In this document: piece after piece, positions 35,586-47,125 of the stretch | Numbering within the stretch: the stretch's first letter is position 1 | How the letters are laid out: each line of letters begins with the position of its first letter | DNA from: Anastrepha obliqua | Taxonomy: Eukaryota > Arthropoda > Insecta > Diptera > Tephritidae | Direction: 5' to 3' | Assembly (NCBI RefSeq): GCF_027943255.1 | Contig: NC_072893.1 | Coordinates: forward strand, 44,042,001 to 44,106,000 | Length of the DNA: 64,000 nt | Notes under the pieces: generated by a model | What the model saw: the letters and a program-made list of their open reading frames with translations, nothing else | What the model was told of the DNA's origin: nothing | Database searches by the model: none | Translations under genes and position numbers: made by a program

Positions 35586-36602
35586 TACTTATTTCATATT
35601 CAATGCACGCAGTAGAGCATCACTTTAATATATTTTATGGGTTAGTTTACCAATCGGTTTTTATAGAATTTCATATCGTCGTATTTTCTCATCACTGATT
35701 TTATGTTATGCCTTGCACATTACGCTACACACACACTTGCACACCTCCGCGTCAATAACTAAACCAAAAGCATAGTCTGTACGATATTAAAAAGTGTTGT
35801 GGGAATGATATGGAAATCATATGCATGAGTAAATTTTCGGTATATTTATATTAACTTTTTTCATGTTGTGGCAAAATCGCTGAAAATAAATGGAAGTGCG
35901 TTTTAAATGATTGCCAGTGATAAAGTTGATGACGGAGTGTAAACAAAAGTGAAGAGTGTGAACGTGAAAAAAGGCGAGAGAAAAGCATCAAAGCACTAAA
36001 GTTGTAGGATGGGAACAGGGCTGTCAGTTGAAGTGATTTTAATAGTAAGTTGGTGAATTTTTCGTGTCAAAAATTTAAGTGTTTGTTTATCGCGATAAAT
36101 TCGATTGTTGTTTTGTTATGCGGCTGATTTTATCTGGATATTATAGTAAAATTCAGTTGTAATTTATTTATTTTTTTGTTTTGTGATCCAGATTACGTGA
36201 ATATATATTTTTTCCATTATTTTGCCGGGAGCTTTAAAATAAGCCGTTGAATCTGACACAAAAAGAAAGGCTTTCAGTCATTTGTAATCCATTCGACGCA
36301 AATTTCTGTAATGACTCTTTGAGGCAGCGATGATATTTCTGTGGAAAATTAATATTTATTTACTAAGCACTTTTTATGCATTTCACCGGAAAAAAAATCA
36401 TTAATAGTTCGCAGAGATATGGAACAACCAAATTTAATGATTTCAGAAGCAATGGCTTTATCAAAAATTTTTATCGTTGACTTCGGTTGCATTTCAATTG
36501 CTTGCAGAAACTTCCACTGAAATACTAGAAATCTAATCAATTGATCCATATGCTACCAAAATGCTCTCTATGGTCTGGTATCCGTCTAACCAAATATAAG
36601 CC
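35586..36602. other. Unrecognised AT-rich DNA
   Basis: No gene seen. Nothing in this stretch explains the hexamer array beside it. Confidence 0.35.
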
Positions 36603-36603
36603 A

Positions 36604-37275
36604 GATAGAGATAGAGATAGTGATAGAGATAGTGATAGAGATAGAGATAGAGATAGAGATAGAGATAGAGATAGAGATAGAGATAGAGATAGAGATAGAG
36701 ATAGAGATAGAGATAGAGATAGAGATAGAGATAGAGATAGAGATAGAGATAGAGATAGAGATAGAGATAGAGATAGAGATAGAGATAGAGATAGAGATAG
36801 AGATAGAGATAGAGATAGAGATAGAGATAGAGATAGGGATAGAGATAGAGATAGACATAGAGATAGACATAGAGATAGAGATAGAGATAGAGATAGAGAT
36901 AGAGATAGAGATAGAGATAGAGATAGAGATAGAGATAGAGATAGAGATAGAGATAGAGATAGAGATAGAGATAGAGATAGTGATAGAGATAGTGATAGAG
37001 ATAGAGATAGAGATAGAGATAGAGATAGAGATAGAGATAGAGATAGAGATAGAGATAGAGATAGAGATAGAGATAGAGATAGAGATAGAGATAGAGATAG
37101 AGATAGAGATAGAGATGGAGATAGAGATAGAGATAGAGATAGAGATAGAGATAGAGATAGAGATAGAGATAGAGATAGAGATAGAGATAGAGATAGAGAT
37201 AGAGATAGAGATAGAGATAGAGATAGAGATAGAGATAGAGATAGAGATAGAGATAGAGATAGAGATAAAGATAAA
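36604..37275. repeat. Long GATAGA hexamer array (about 110 units)
   Basis: A nearly perfect array of the hexamer GATAGA, about 670 bases long. A few variant units occur: GATAGT at about 36615-36635 and 36975-36995, GACATA at about 36853 and 36865, GATAGG at 36837, and GATGGA at 37116. It then breaks down into GATAAA. Because the unit is a multiple of three and lacks stops, all frames stay open on both strands (RDRDRD, EIEIEI, SISISI, YLYLYL), which are not proteins. Long perfect arrays are liable to assembly collapse, so the true length is uncertain. Confidence 0.97.
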
Positions 37276-37409
37276 GCAAAAAAGATACGGACAGAACCAG
37301 AGGTAAAGAGAAATATAACAAGAATGATAGAGATAAAAAGTTAGATAGAGATAAAGAGTTGTAAAAATTTTTTCCACAGTAATGGATACCTGTCACAAGA
37401 TGCGACTAA

Positions 37410-39230
37410 AATTCACTCCTCAGCCTTGTATACGTATATATGTATATATGTATGTATATTTTCCCATAGTCCCTCGATGAAACATAGTGCCTCAATAAAC
37501 AAGTTATAATTTCGTTTGTTTAGAGATAGATGTTTAATTTGACTCCAGGAACGGCCTACTCTGTCCGCCTTGGCTGCTACGTGTCGCCTCCATGTGTTGG
37601 CTGGTCTCCCGCACCTACGGGGATTCCAGCCTAGCGCTGTCTTTGCGATGTCATCCCGTGGTTTACGCAATGTGTGTCCGATCCATTTCCACTTGCAACG
37701 CATAATTTCTATGTGAACTGGTGTTTGCCCGGTAGCCGCCCAAAGATCATCGTTGCTTATAATATCAGTCCAGAGTATCCGCATTATCTTTCGTAGGCAA
37801 CGGTTTATGAAGGATGGCAATCATTGTGATATGCTTGCTGTTAAGATGCATGTTTCACATCCATACAGAACTACCGACTTCACATTGGCATCAAATATTT
37901 TCAGTTTTGTGTGCCTGGAGATGTGATTTGATCTTATCTTGCATTCCGAGTACAACGCGTCTCATAGATATTCAGTTGCGTATGTCAGTTGTTGATCCGC
38001 CGTTTTTTGAAATTATGCTCCCAAGGTAACAAAATTCATTTACGTCTTCAAGCGGCGTGTCAATAATTTGAAGGGCTTGCGTTTCGGTGGTGTTAATCCG
38101 CCTTACTTAAGTCTTTGCTTTGTTAATTTTTTGACCTATTTGTGCTACTTCTTGGCATACCGCTTGCAGTTTAGCTGAGGCATCTGAGTATTTGTGCGAA
38201 AGTAAACAAATGTCGTCCGCATAGTGTAGGTCTTCAGGCCGGCCGCTGACTGAGGTTTAGTAAATGCCCCTGCTGACCGCACACGCTTGTCGCATTGCTA
38301 GGTCCAGGACTAGGTTGAACAAGAGTGGAGAAAATACACATCCTTGCCTAACACCAGTTTGAACTTCGATACTACCACTTAGAGCATTTTCGTATATCAT
38401 GCGGCATGAAGCGTCCGAGTACAATTCTGTTATGATGGTGACAATTTCCTCAGGTACTCTTTTGCATTCAAGAGCTTTCCTGATTATTTCATCGTAGAGA
38501 CTGTCGAACGCTTTCTCAAAGTCGATGAAGCAGAGGTAAAGAGGCGAGCGCCACTCAACCGACTGCTCCACGATCACTCTCAACGAATTTACATGATCGA
38601 CGCAAGAGCAGTGGGGACAAAAGCCTGCTTGTTCTTTGCGTAGTCCCTGATTCAATGAGTTGGACAGACTTTTGTGAATAAAGTGTGCAATCACTTTGTT
38701 CATTATGCTTAGTAACGTGATTCCTCGGCAATTTTTGCACTCAGATACGTTGCCTTTCTTCGGGAGAAGCATGATAGCCCCCTCTTTTAACTCAGATGGT
38801 ATTCTTTCAGAGGTCTAGATGTTTTTCAATAAGGGCAGAAAGATCCGATCGCTTATCTTGGTAGCAGTTCCGGGTTGATGTTATCGAATCGGGGAGCTTT
38901 GCAGTGTTTTAGAGACTTTATTGCATTTATTATCTCGCTCTCATCCGGTCATATCGTGGGGATGCCACGTCTTGCAATATGACGTTGGCAGGTACATGAC
39001 AGTGTGGGCTGCAAGGGCGTGGCTGACAGTAACTTCTTATAATAGCGCTCCCAGATATTGATTTGCTTGTTCTTAGATATTGTTGACTCGCCGTCCTCGT
39101 CTTTGAGCGGCTTGGTCGTTTTAAAATTGGTGTTTGTAAATTGTCGTATCGTGCGATGAAGGCCTCGGGCACGGTTCGTTTCCGCAGCAACCTGCGCTGT
39201 AGTGGCTAGGTTGTTGCTCCACAGTCTTTT
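37410..39230 (-). pseudogene. RTE-type LINE, reverse transcriptase and C-terminus
   Basis: Reverse strand in order: DIRKPLKDEDG-type linker (about 39110), then a 171-residue frame (38772-38257) with LPKKGNVSECKNCRGITLLS, IDFEKAFDSL (RT motif A) and TGVRQGCVFSPLLFN (motif B). YADD follows at 38212-38223, and then VNEFCYLGSI. The C-terminal frame (37820-37413) contains WKWIGHTLRKP and CGRPANTWRRHV, as in RTE/SR2-like elements. RT motifs A and B and the YADD site are intact. Single stops and frame changes occur near 38250 and 37830-38100. The endonuclease domain is not in the window copy. This is the best-preserved reverse transcriptase in the window. Confidence 0.9.
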
Positions 39231-41730
39231 AAAAGATATGGCACTTTTCTTTGTTCGTCTGTCAACAAGGTTGTATTGGTGCTACAGTTCTGCCTTACAT
39301 GATCTGGTTTTCGCGCAATTTAGCTGGTTTTTTTATTATTCTGCGACCATTTATTTGAATAGGATACGCTATGTGATTTTCACCTTTACAATAGTCATTT
39401 AAAAGTTGTGAAAGTTTCTGTTCTTGGTAGGTTAGAAATAACATATATGATTAAACCGGTTACAAAGTCCTCTCCAAGAATATTTATTCTGCCGGAAGTT
39501 AATCTTAATGTTCCCTCGAGAGCATCAAGGCACTTTGGGACTTTGTTTTTAAACCATGTTGAATAACTTTAACACGAGAAAGAAATGGCTGGGCCGCTTT
39601 TTTAAATCCGGCCAAAAACACGTAAAAGGGTATGGAGGCAATCAAGAGGAAGGAAATAAATTGGAAACTTAACGAACCATTTTGATCCATACGCGAAGAT
39701 TTTAGATCGCATTTAAGCACCTTTGGTGTATCGTAGAGTTTTTTTACCTTTAAATAATGATACTCAATCACTTTGAAATATATAAAAATGTACTGAATTT
39801 GAAAGAAACCTGTATTTGTGCGTGTACTGATTTTTATACTTGGCAGCCTGAAACCTTGCTTTGTGGCGTTGGAGACAGGTTCATGTTTGGGGACTGGTAT
39901 TGATAATTTTTTTGTTTTTTTTATCATTTTTTTTATCATTTGAAAGCGAATAGATGAGAATTTATGATGTAGAGTCATCAGAAATGAATAGAAATTCCTC
40001 TCACACTAAGAAAAAATATCTAATGAAATCAATTGAAATGAGAGACCCATGACCTTTTAGAATACTTACAAAACCTAATATCACGTAAATACAATTTATG
40101 CGCTGAATAAAATCATGTATCCAGTGTCGCAATGTTCAATAATGGCAATGTGAAAAAATAAAAAAATACCCATGCAGTAGAATAAATGCGTAGCGCTGCA
40201 ATAAATTGCCTTACTGTCGAACGTTAACAATTTTCCATGAGTCAATTGGCACTAATTACTCAATGTCAATTTGCTTTGCTACTTAGTTATATACTTTTCC
40301 AACTTTTCTACTTTCTTAGCGACTTTGCCTGCTTTGTACATCTACGAGTGCTATATTTATTCTATGCGCGTCGGCCATTCTTGAGCGCCATCAATGGAGG
40401 TTCTCGTACTAGGCACGTGCTATACTCCACTCTTGTACGTTATAATGCGATGCGTTGTACTTCTATGCTCGGGCTTATTTGCAATTTAACTTTTGTTGAG
40501 GTAATTTTCATTATTACCATTGGCCACCCTTTCTACAATGTTCACTTACTTATCGTAGTTGGCCACCAGGCTTGCTTATTCTCGTTCGTATTGTCAGTTT
40601 AAAATGCAAATTCAACTTCTTAATCTTTTGCTGTTGTTTGTGTGTGTTGTATTTGTAGTCAATTGGTAGAGTCTATACTATGTTGAGATGCATCGCATTG
40701 AAATCATTTTAGAATTCCAATGACTTTCCTCAATTGCCTTGAATTGAAGTTAATTGTGTTGCTTAAGTGAAGTTTTTGTTGCTGTTGATTTTTATTGCAA
40801 CCAAATGGGCTCTGAATGGCTACTTTGATTAAGTTTAAATTGAAATCATTTGCCAAGTTAAATGGCGAAAAATAGAAAAAAAAACAAAAAATAAAAAGTG
40901 GGAATGAATACAAAGCGTAGAGAAAGAATATGGAGAAAGGAAAGCATGGAATGTTAGGGGCCCTTTCCTTTTGAAGCTTAAGTTGGTTGAGCTTTTGTAA
41001 AAAGAATGCATTGAAAAATTTAAAGACAACTGTAATGGATTAATTGTCACTGTAGGCTGAAGTGGAGGTATCCAAAAGTGATTTGCATTATGGAAAATTC
41101 TCTGTTTGATTGGAGAGATTGGAATAAAGTGAAAATCCTTTGTAAATAAGGGGGTTTTCCAAAGACGCGCCTAGATGTTAATCAAAATTAATCATCCAAT
41201 TTTGTTTTTGAATACGTTTTTGCTAAATGTCGATTTACCATGAAAAATATTATAAAATTTCCTATAGGGTGATTAAGTTTGCGCCACTTTGTATCACGAA
41301 AAATCTATTTTGGTTACATTGATAAGATAATTAACCGTTTTTATGCAGATCTTTTAAACTAATCGTATGGGGTGAATTTTTGAAAAATATTTAAAAATTA
41401 ATTTAGTAGTAAAAAATCTAAATTTTTTGTAATACTCGTATTTTCAAATCGGTACAGTTCACTTAAGTCTTAAATCTTAATAATAATCGAAAAATTCAAA
41501 TTCGACTTTAATAAAATTTATAGTTCCGGTGGGAAAACCCCAACTTTTTTTGATGGGACACGCTAATGTATACCCGTAGAAAATAGTGGTTTGAACTGAT
41601 TTTTTTATGCTTGCTCACGGAAGCTTGTGCTCTTTTCTAAAACGTAAATATATAGAACATAACGGGATTAGAAAAATGAAATAACATACAAGGGTCCATT
41701 TATACCCAAACTGATTTAATTTTTTTTTTA
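39231..41730. other. Unrecognised DNA
   Basis: No gene seen. A 157-residue reverse frame (39978-39505) and a 121-residue plus frame (40237-40602) have no known motif and composition like their surroundings, so they are not called. 41264 starts a GGGTGATTAAGTTTGCGCC phrase after TA that resembles a mariner end, but there is no partner. Confidence 0.4.
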
Positions 41731-42325
41731 TAACGGGTGGTTAAGTTTTAAGGGCCGGTGTTGATTTTGAATAAAACGAACTTTTTTTTTGAAACTGTTA
41801 CCGCTTCTCTTTATTATGATAATATTGGTTAGCTCAATTACGTGTGGAGTAAAATATCGGCCAAATGGCTTCCGCGGCCTCGACGGCACACCTCCATCCG
41901 AGGGTCCAAATTTTCGATGACGCTGAGGCATATTTGGGGTTCTATGCCGTTAATGTGCTGAATTAACTCATCCTTTAGCTCTTGAATTGTTGCTGGCTTA
42001 TCGACGTACACCTTTTCTTTGAAATAACCCTAAAGAAAGAAGTCCAACGGTGTCAAATCACATGATCTTGGCGGCCAATTGACATCACCGCGACGTGAGA
42101 TTATTCGGCCACCAAATTTTTCGCGCAAAAGAGCCATTATTTCGTTAGCTGTGTGACAAGTGGCACCGTCCTGTTGAAACCACATATCGTCCACATTCAT
42201 ATCTTCCATTCCGAGCCATAAAAAGTTCGTTATCATCTCACGATAGCGAACACTATTCACAGTAACTGCCTGACTGGCCTCATTTTGGAAAAAATACGGC
42301 CCAATGCACCAAACAGTCACTCTGC
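41731..42325 (-). pseudogene. DD41D mariner fragment, 5' truncated
   Basis: The left end at 41733 (ACGGGTGGTTAAG after TA, then AGGGCCGGTG) matches the ends of the element at 59801. The reverse strand frame 42320-42030 reads MTVWCIGPYFFQNEASQAVT, then WFQQDGATCHTANEIMALL and DVNWPPRSCDLTPLDFFL. The second and third catalytic aspartates are 41 residues apart. The first aspartate and the N-terminal half are missing. It is the closest relative of the 59801 copy. Confidence 0.88.
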
Positions 42326-42849
42326 TCTGTTTGCGTGCTCGTAGTAATGAAAATTAAAGGTTAGCGGATCGGTGGCTCTAGCAGACGAAGATTTATAAGT
42401 GGTCAGGAGGTTGACTTAAAAAGGAAGCAGCAGCTCTCGGTTGAGGGCTAAAGACAGTGGTGCTAGGCAGATGAAATAGTGAGAGCGCGAAAAGGAAGGC
42501 TTTCTTGATACGAAGTACACTTACACTTGATAGCCATTCTAATACTCAGTAACTCAGTGGAGTGGATGATACATAACTCTCTTGAATGGTTTTACATTTA
42601 AAAAACGTTGCCTTACAAGTTTCTTTGTTAGATAGAGGCTTGATTATGCTCAGATTGTATTTCTAGAAACTCAGTAATTTATTACTATTACACTTTTGAG
42701 ACTATTTTCTAGAGTGTTTTGAAAACTCCGTGCAAAATCGGAAATATGGCACGTAGTGAGGTTATGTACGTTTAGTGAAATGCTGTTGTGGTCGCAAAAT
42801 TAATGAAAATAGGTAGGGTTCCAACTCGCTTCACATACTCCCTATTCTC
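42326..42849. other. Unrecognised DNA
   Basis: No gene or repeat recognised between two mariner relics. Confidence 0.35.
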
Positions 42850-43132
42850 CAGACTTGAATCCCTCGAATTCCTCGGACTATTATTTGTTCTAAATTTGAA
42901 GAAATTACTGGCGGAAAAAAATGATATTCAAACGAGAAGGTGATTGCAGAAACGAATAGCTATTTTCCAAACTTGAACAAATCCTATTATCCAGTAGGAA
43001 TCAACAAACTAGAAATGCGTTGGACGAAGTGCATAAGCCTAAAAGGAAACTATGCCGAAAGATAAAAAAAGATTTACACCAAACAATCAACTAGTTTTTA
43101 TTTTTGTACCGACTTTTCAAACGACGCTCGTA
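42850..43132 (+). pseudogene. Mellifera-type mariner C-terminal relic with right end
   Basis: The plus strand reads TPYSPDLNPSN and DYYLFSKLKKLLAEKNDIQT followed, in another frame, by FPNLNKSYYPVGINKLEMRW and TKCISLKGNYAER before a stop. This is the last quarter of a DD34D transposase. The right terminal repeat ends at 43130 (reverse reading CGAGCGTCGTTTGAAAAGTC) and is followed by TA. The left end and everything before the third aspartate are missing. Confidence 0.82.
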
Positions 43133-43185
43133 TTATAACTCAATTCGTTCTTAACTCGTCAACAATCGGACAAGCTTAAGAAATT

Positions 43186-43424
43186 CGGCCGCCCTAGCCA
43201 AATGGTTTGCGTGGTGAGTAACTATCATTCGAATCTCCTTGCATGAAACAGCAAAAATGATCAGTGAACAGTTTTTTCTAACAGCGGTGGCCCCTCGGCA
43301 GGCAATGGCTAGCCTGCGAGTGTATTTCTGCCATGAAAAAGCTCCTCATAAAAATATCTGCCATTCGAAGATGGATTCAAACTGGCTTGTGGAAAAACAT
43401 GAAGACGCACGCCACAAATTATGC
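43186..43424 (+). repeat. tRNA-derived SINE, diverged copy
   Basis: Plus-oriented. The head is CCGCCCTAGCCAAATGG, then the GTGAGTAACTATCATTCGAA segment has lost part of box B. It is followed by GGCCCCTCGGCAGGCAATGG, TTTCTGCCATGAAAAAGCTC, AAAATATCTGCCATTCG and AACATGAAGACGCACGCCAC. The tail is missing after about 43424. It begins 54 bp after the right end of the mariner relic. Confidence 0.82.
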
Positions 43425-44598
43425 TTGCTACGGATCTTGAAACCCCATATCACAGGCACATAAACGGTGTAAGCACGCACATGTAAAACTTGAAAAAAAA
43501 AAACAATAAATAAATAATGTTGAATGAAAATCCGAACCAATTATATACTTAAAAATTCAGGCCCTTTAAAAGCGCATAAAAAATTAAAAAGCATTTTTGA
43601 ATGCCTTAATTTTGTCCCCAATTGTACTCATGTACAAAAATTTATTTCCAGCGCCTCCTTCCTCACATACATACATCAGGTTTTATTAAGCAATTTTCTT
43701 CAACTGGCGCCTGCCAACACTGAAATCGTATTTAATTACAAACGCCGACCGTTTTGACCTCTTTTGGTACGGTCAAACTGTACATAGATTTCGCCTGATA
43801 TACTCACTCACTCCTTACGCATTCAATTTTTCTTTGTACGTATGCAGAAGTGTATGAGTACATATATACATTTGTTTTTGTCTCTTATCTTCACATCAAT
43901 TTCTCACATGACCGCTATATAATTAAATGTTGTAAGCGGGCACTGGTCGTTCACACCCACTTCATGCATTTGGTACTTTTTCTTCTTTGTTTTCGCACTG
44001 CTGTTGTTGCTCAACGACCGAAAGAATCTCTTTTGTTAAATATCATTCCGGGGATAGAGGTAGAAAATGTATGAATACTTCGAAGAATTTGAGGCAGCTT
44101 TAGCAATACTCTGAGATTTGCATGTAGAAAGTGTAAATGTATAAAAAAGTATATAATTGAAACATATGTAAATTAGGGTGCGCTATAAGCCCCACAAAAT
44201 AAAAATGGTACTGTTTTTCGCCGGAATTATAGAACTTATTATATTTTCAGACTTCTGCCATAATATTTCGGAAAAATATTAACATTTACATGAGCTGCGC
44301 TAATTAAAAAGTATCCCCAGAAATCAAGTTTTTTATAAATGAAACTAGTTTGAACAAATATTCTCCGAAAAAATTGGCTCTGTTGATTGCAGAGTTTAAG
44401 CTTAAAAGGTCTGCATGAAAATGTTATCAAATAAACAGAATAATGGTGTTTGACTTCTTAAACTTAAATGGGTCTTGGAATGGGCCAATTTTTCAAATAG
44501 TACCCCCGAAGTCTAAATCGGTCAAGATTTTTTAGAGTTATTCAGGTTTTTCTGGAAGCTACCTCCAAAAAAAAAAGGTAAAAGTAGCATTAAAAATC
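43425..44598. other. Unrecognised DNA
   Basis: No gene seen. There are several short AT-rich frames with no known motif. Confidence 0.35.
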
Positions 44599-45430
44599 TA
44601 TTGGGTTGGTGAATAAGTTCATTGCGTTTTTCTGCTCTACAAATCGATGTTAATTGTATTTTTAACCTATTTAATTTTTTACTAACTTTGAGGCTTAGAA
44701 ATGGAATACCCATTCCCATTCAATGGCATTTACCGAAGAATTGGGAGCCCAAAGAAAGCCGCCTTCAAATTGCTTCTTTGCATCTCGCCCACCATCTAAT
44801 AACACGCGGTCATAAACAGCGCTTTCTGTACTGAATCGGCACGAGAGATGAGAAATGGTACCTATACATCAATATGAAGTAAAGAAAGTAGTGAGTAGAG
44901 TCATGCCGGATCTTCACGCAAAGAAGATCAAGTTATGTGTTTGGTGGGACTGTGAGGGGATGGTGCACTGGGCAATGCTCGAAAATAATGTCACGGTTCA
45001 CAAGGAGCTCTACATTGCCCAGCTACACCGCGCGAATGAAGCTAATCGACTGAAAATATCTGATCGACATGGTCAATCCATACTCCTGAGACGACAACGC
45101 CAGGCCCCATGTTGGACAAGTCGTCAAAGCCACACCCCAAGAGCTCGAATGGGAGGTCATCCGAATTCAACGTATTCTCCAGCCCTTGCACTGACCGATT
45201 GCCATCTTTTCCGCTGCCTGTCGAACCATATGAAGGGTGTTACCTTCGATAACAAAAAGGTCCTTAAAACTGGCTCAGGAAACTTCTTTGACACCAGCCC
45301 AGGAGATTTTTGGCGGAATGGCATCAACAAATTGGTCGAGAGGTGGGAAGAGGTTGTACACAGCAATGGTGAATATATAATGGGTTAACTTTTTGTTTAA
45401 ATAAGAGCTCAACGTTATTCTGCAATTACT
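44599..45430 (+). mobile_element. Mariner, internally deleted, 3' end cut
   Basis: The left end is TA then TTGGGTTGGTGAATAAGTTC at 44601. The N-terminus is reduced to short matches (about 44755-44850 has WEPKESRLQIASLHLAHHL). The 177-residue frame at 44855-45388 has KLCVWWDCEGMVHWAMLENN, TYSPALALTDCHLFRCLSNH and GDFWRNGINKLVERWEEVVH. The last catalytic aspartate (LALTD) is present. The second lies in a frame-shifted stretch (LRRQRQAPC instead of HDNARPH). Its right end degenerates at about 45430, where a LINE starts. Subfamily not certain. Confidence 0.85.
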
Positions 45431-46480
45431 TCCTGTGGATCTGCAGGTTAAATCCATTACTGCTCAGAGCGCTATTAGGTTAACGGAGCTTGGCCTCTGG
45501 AAATAATTTCCTGTAGGACATAGTAGCATCTTGAAGCAGATCTCCCCTTCCTTCTCTGTTCCTCGCACTGATCTGTCCATCCGCTATCTTTCCGAGCAGG
45601 CAAGACTGGAAGGAGGGGATAGTCGGCACGGATATATGTAGGTACCTCTGTTTTCACTGACGGATCTAAAATGAAATCTGGAGTGGGAGCGGTGATTTTC
45701 TCTAAATCAGCAGCATTTCGGTCTCCTTTAAACTGCCGGAAACGAGCAGCGTTTTTCAAGCAGAGGTCTTCGCGATCCTGCAGGCAAGCAAAATGCTTCA
45801 AGCTCGCTGTTGGGAGGGAGACATTAATATTTTTTCCGATAGCCAAGCTGCGATCAAGGCCCTGTTGTCGCCGTATTACAGCTCTCTTCTGATGAACTCC
45901 TGTAAGGAGGAACGCAAACATCTTGATCGGGCTGGAAACATCTCCCATATCTGGGTTCCTGGGCACAGGAATATAGAGGGAAATGAAATTGCCGACAAGC
46001 TTGTCAGGAAGGGGTCGACAGTACCGGTTTCAACTGTCCTCCTTTCAGACATCGGTGCCCCTTGACCTTTGTAAAAGGGAAACTGGGGAAGCTACACAAT
46101 TTCTTTCTAAAAAAAGCGCAAGACAGATGGAGATCTGTCTCATTGTGCGCTATTTCGAAAACACTATGGCCCCAATGCAATAGAAACAGAACGCTTAAGG
46201 TGATGGGAATCCCCCGCCATTCAATTTCTTAACTCACTGCTGTGTTCAATGGCCACTGGGTGATCGGTACTCATGCGGAGAAGCTTAGACTTGCGTACAA
46301 CCCCTATTGCAGAAGCTGTAGAGATCCAGTAGAGAAAGAGACTGTTGAACACTTACTCTGCAAATGTCCGGCTCTGCCGGCTAGGCGCTGGAGATTCCTT
46401 AGCGTGCCCTGAAGGAATGTCTTAAAGAAATTCTCCAGCCTGGATCCCTTTTCTCTTCCCAAAAGACTTCTACACTTCTC
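45431..46480 (+). pseudogene. I/LOA-type LINE: RNase H and knuckle
   Basis: From LPVDLQVKSITAQSAIRLTE at about 45431, then SVFTDGSKMKSGVGAVIFS (first RNase H aspartate, 45650), a frameshift, then VFQAEVFAILQASKMLQA (glutamate), INIFSDSQAAIKALL (aspartate) and IWVPGHRNIEGNEIADKLV (histidine and last aspartate). All four catalytic residues are present across two frames. The C-terminal zinc knuckle follows: CRSCRDPVEKETVEHLLCKC. A third frame change lies at about 46050. The RT part is absent. The same family is at 22840-23390. Confidence 0.9.
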
Positions 46481-46489
46481 TATGTTGAT

Positions 46490-46905
46490 TTGAGATTTAT
46501 TTTATATTGTAGTATTGAGGTACGTCATTTAGAAATTTAAATATTCTATGACTGTTTTTGACCAGTATATTCTGGATTCTAGCGCTTTTATAGCTTCTTG
46601 GTTGTCTGAGTAAATGAAGACTTCATTCGAGGATAATACTCTCGTTTTTTGCGCTGTAAGTTCCTCTTTTATAGCAGTGACTTCAGGTAGGCGAAATGAT
46701 TGGCGTACCCCAAGTTTATCGGTAAAACCCTTTCACCTGCTTCGTTATCTAGTTTTGAGATATCTGTATAAATGTTTATATCATTTTCGTTTAAAATAAG
46801 TCCGTTATCCTTTGCCGCTTTCGAAGGAAACGCCGTAGTGAAGGGTTTATTTAAGTTAAAGTCTTTGTTGCTACAGAAATTCGTTGTACTAGGAAAGCAG
46901 GAGAA
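46490..46905 (-). pseudogene. LINE RNase H relic on the reverse strand
   Basis: Reverse strand: INIYTDISKLDNEAGE at about 46770, then RQSFRLPEVTAIKEELTAQ across a frameshift, then NEVFIYSDNQEAIKALESRI at about 46600. This is the RNase H core (aspartate, glutamate, aspartate) of another I/LOA-type element, more diverged from the plus-strand LINE beside it. The last part of RNase H and the knuckle are missing. The two LINE fragments meet tail to tail at about 46485. Confidence 0.72.
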
Positions 46906-47125
46906 TTCTTGCCATTACTAACAGACTGAAAGAATTGGTATTATCAGAATTGGTAGAATAAGCTTTATCCTTGCAAATTCGCTCAATGCTTTTGGAATAG
47001 AAATGATTAATCACATTTTTTTTACTCCAATTTTCCTTCTTCAGTTCCAAGTCGCTTGAGTTCTTGTCAACCTTTCTTCGACTTGGGAGTATGAAATGAA
47101 TTGTATTATTTTTTATTATTTAAAA

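Noticed and set aside
36604..37275. CRISPR-like regular repeats
   Set aside because: No spacers; it is a pure microsatellite in an animal genome.
36533..37396. Open frames of 228-287 residues on both strands
   Set aside because: They are translations of the GATAGA array (RD, EI, SI and YL repeats). A six-base unit without stops opens every frame.
39505..39978. 157-residue reverse frame
   Set aside because: No motif, AT-rich like its surroundings, no start or splice context.
40237..40602. 121-residue plus frame
   Set aside because: Hydrophobic composition from T-rich DNA and no recognisable family.
41264..41300. Mariner-like end (GGGTGATTAAGTTTGCGCC)
   Set aside because: No matching inverted partner and no transposase nearby, so I do not annotate an element.
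45475..45966. 163-residue reverse frame
   Set aside because: It lies antisense to the LINE RNase H sequence and is a shadow.
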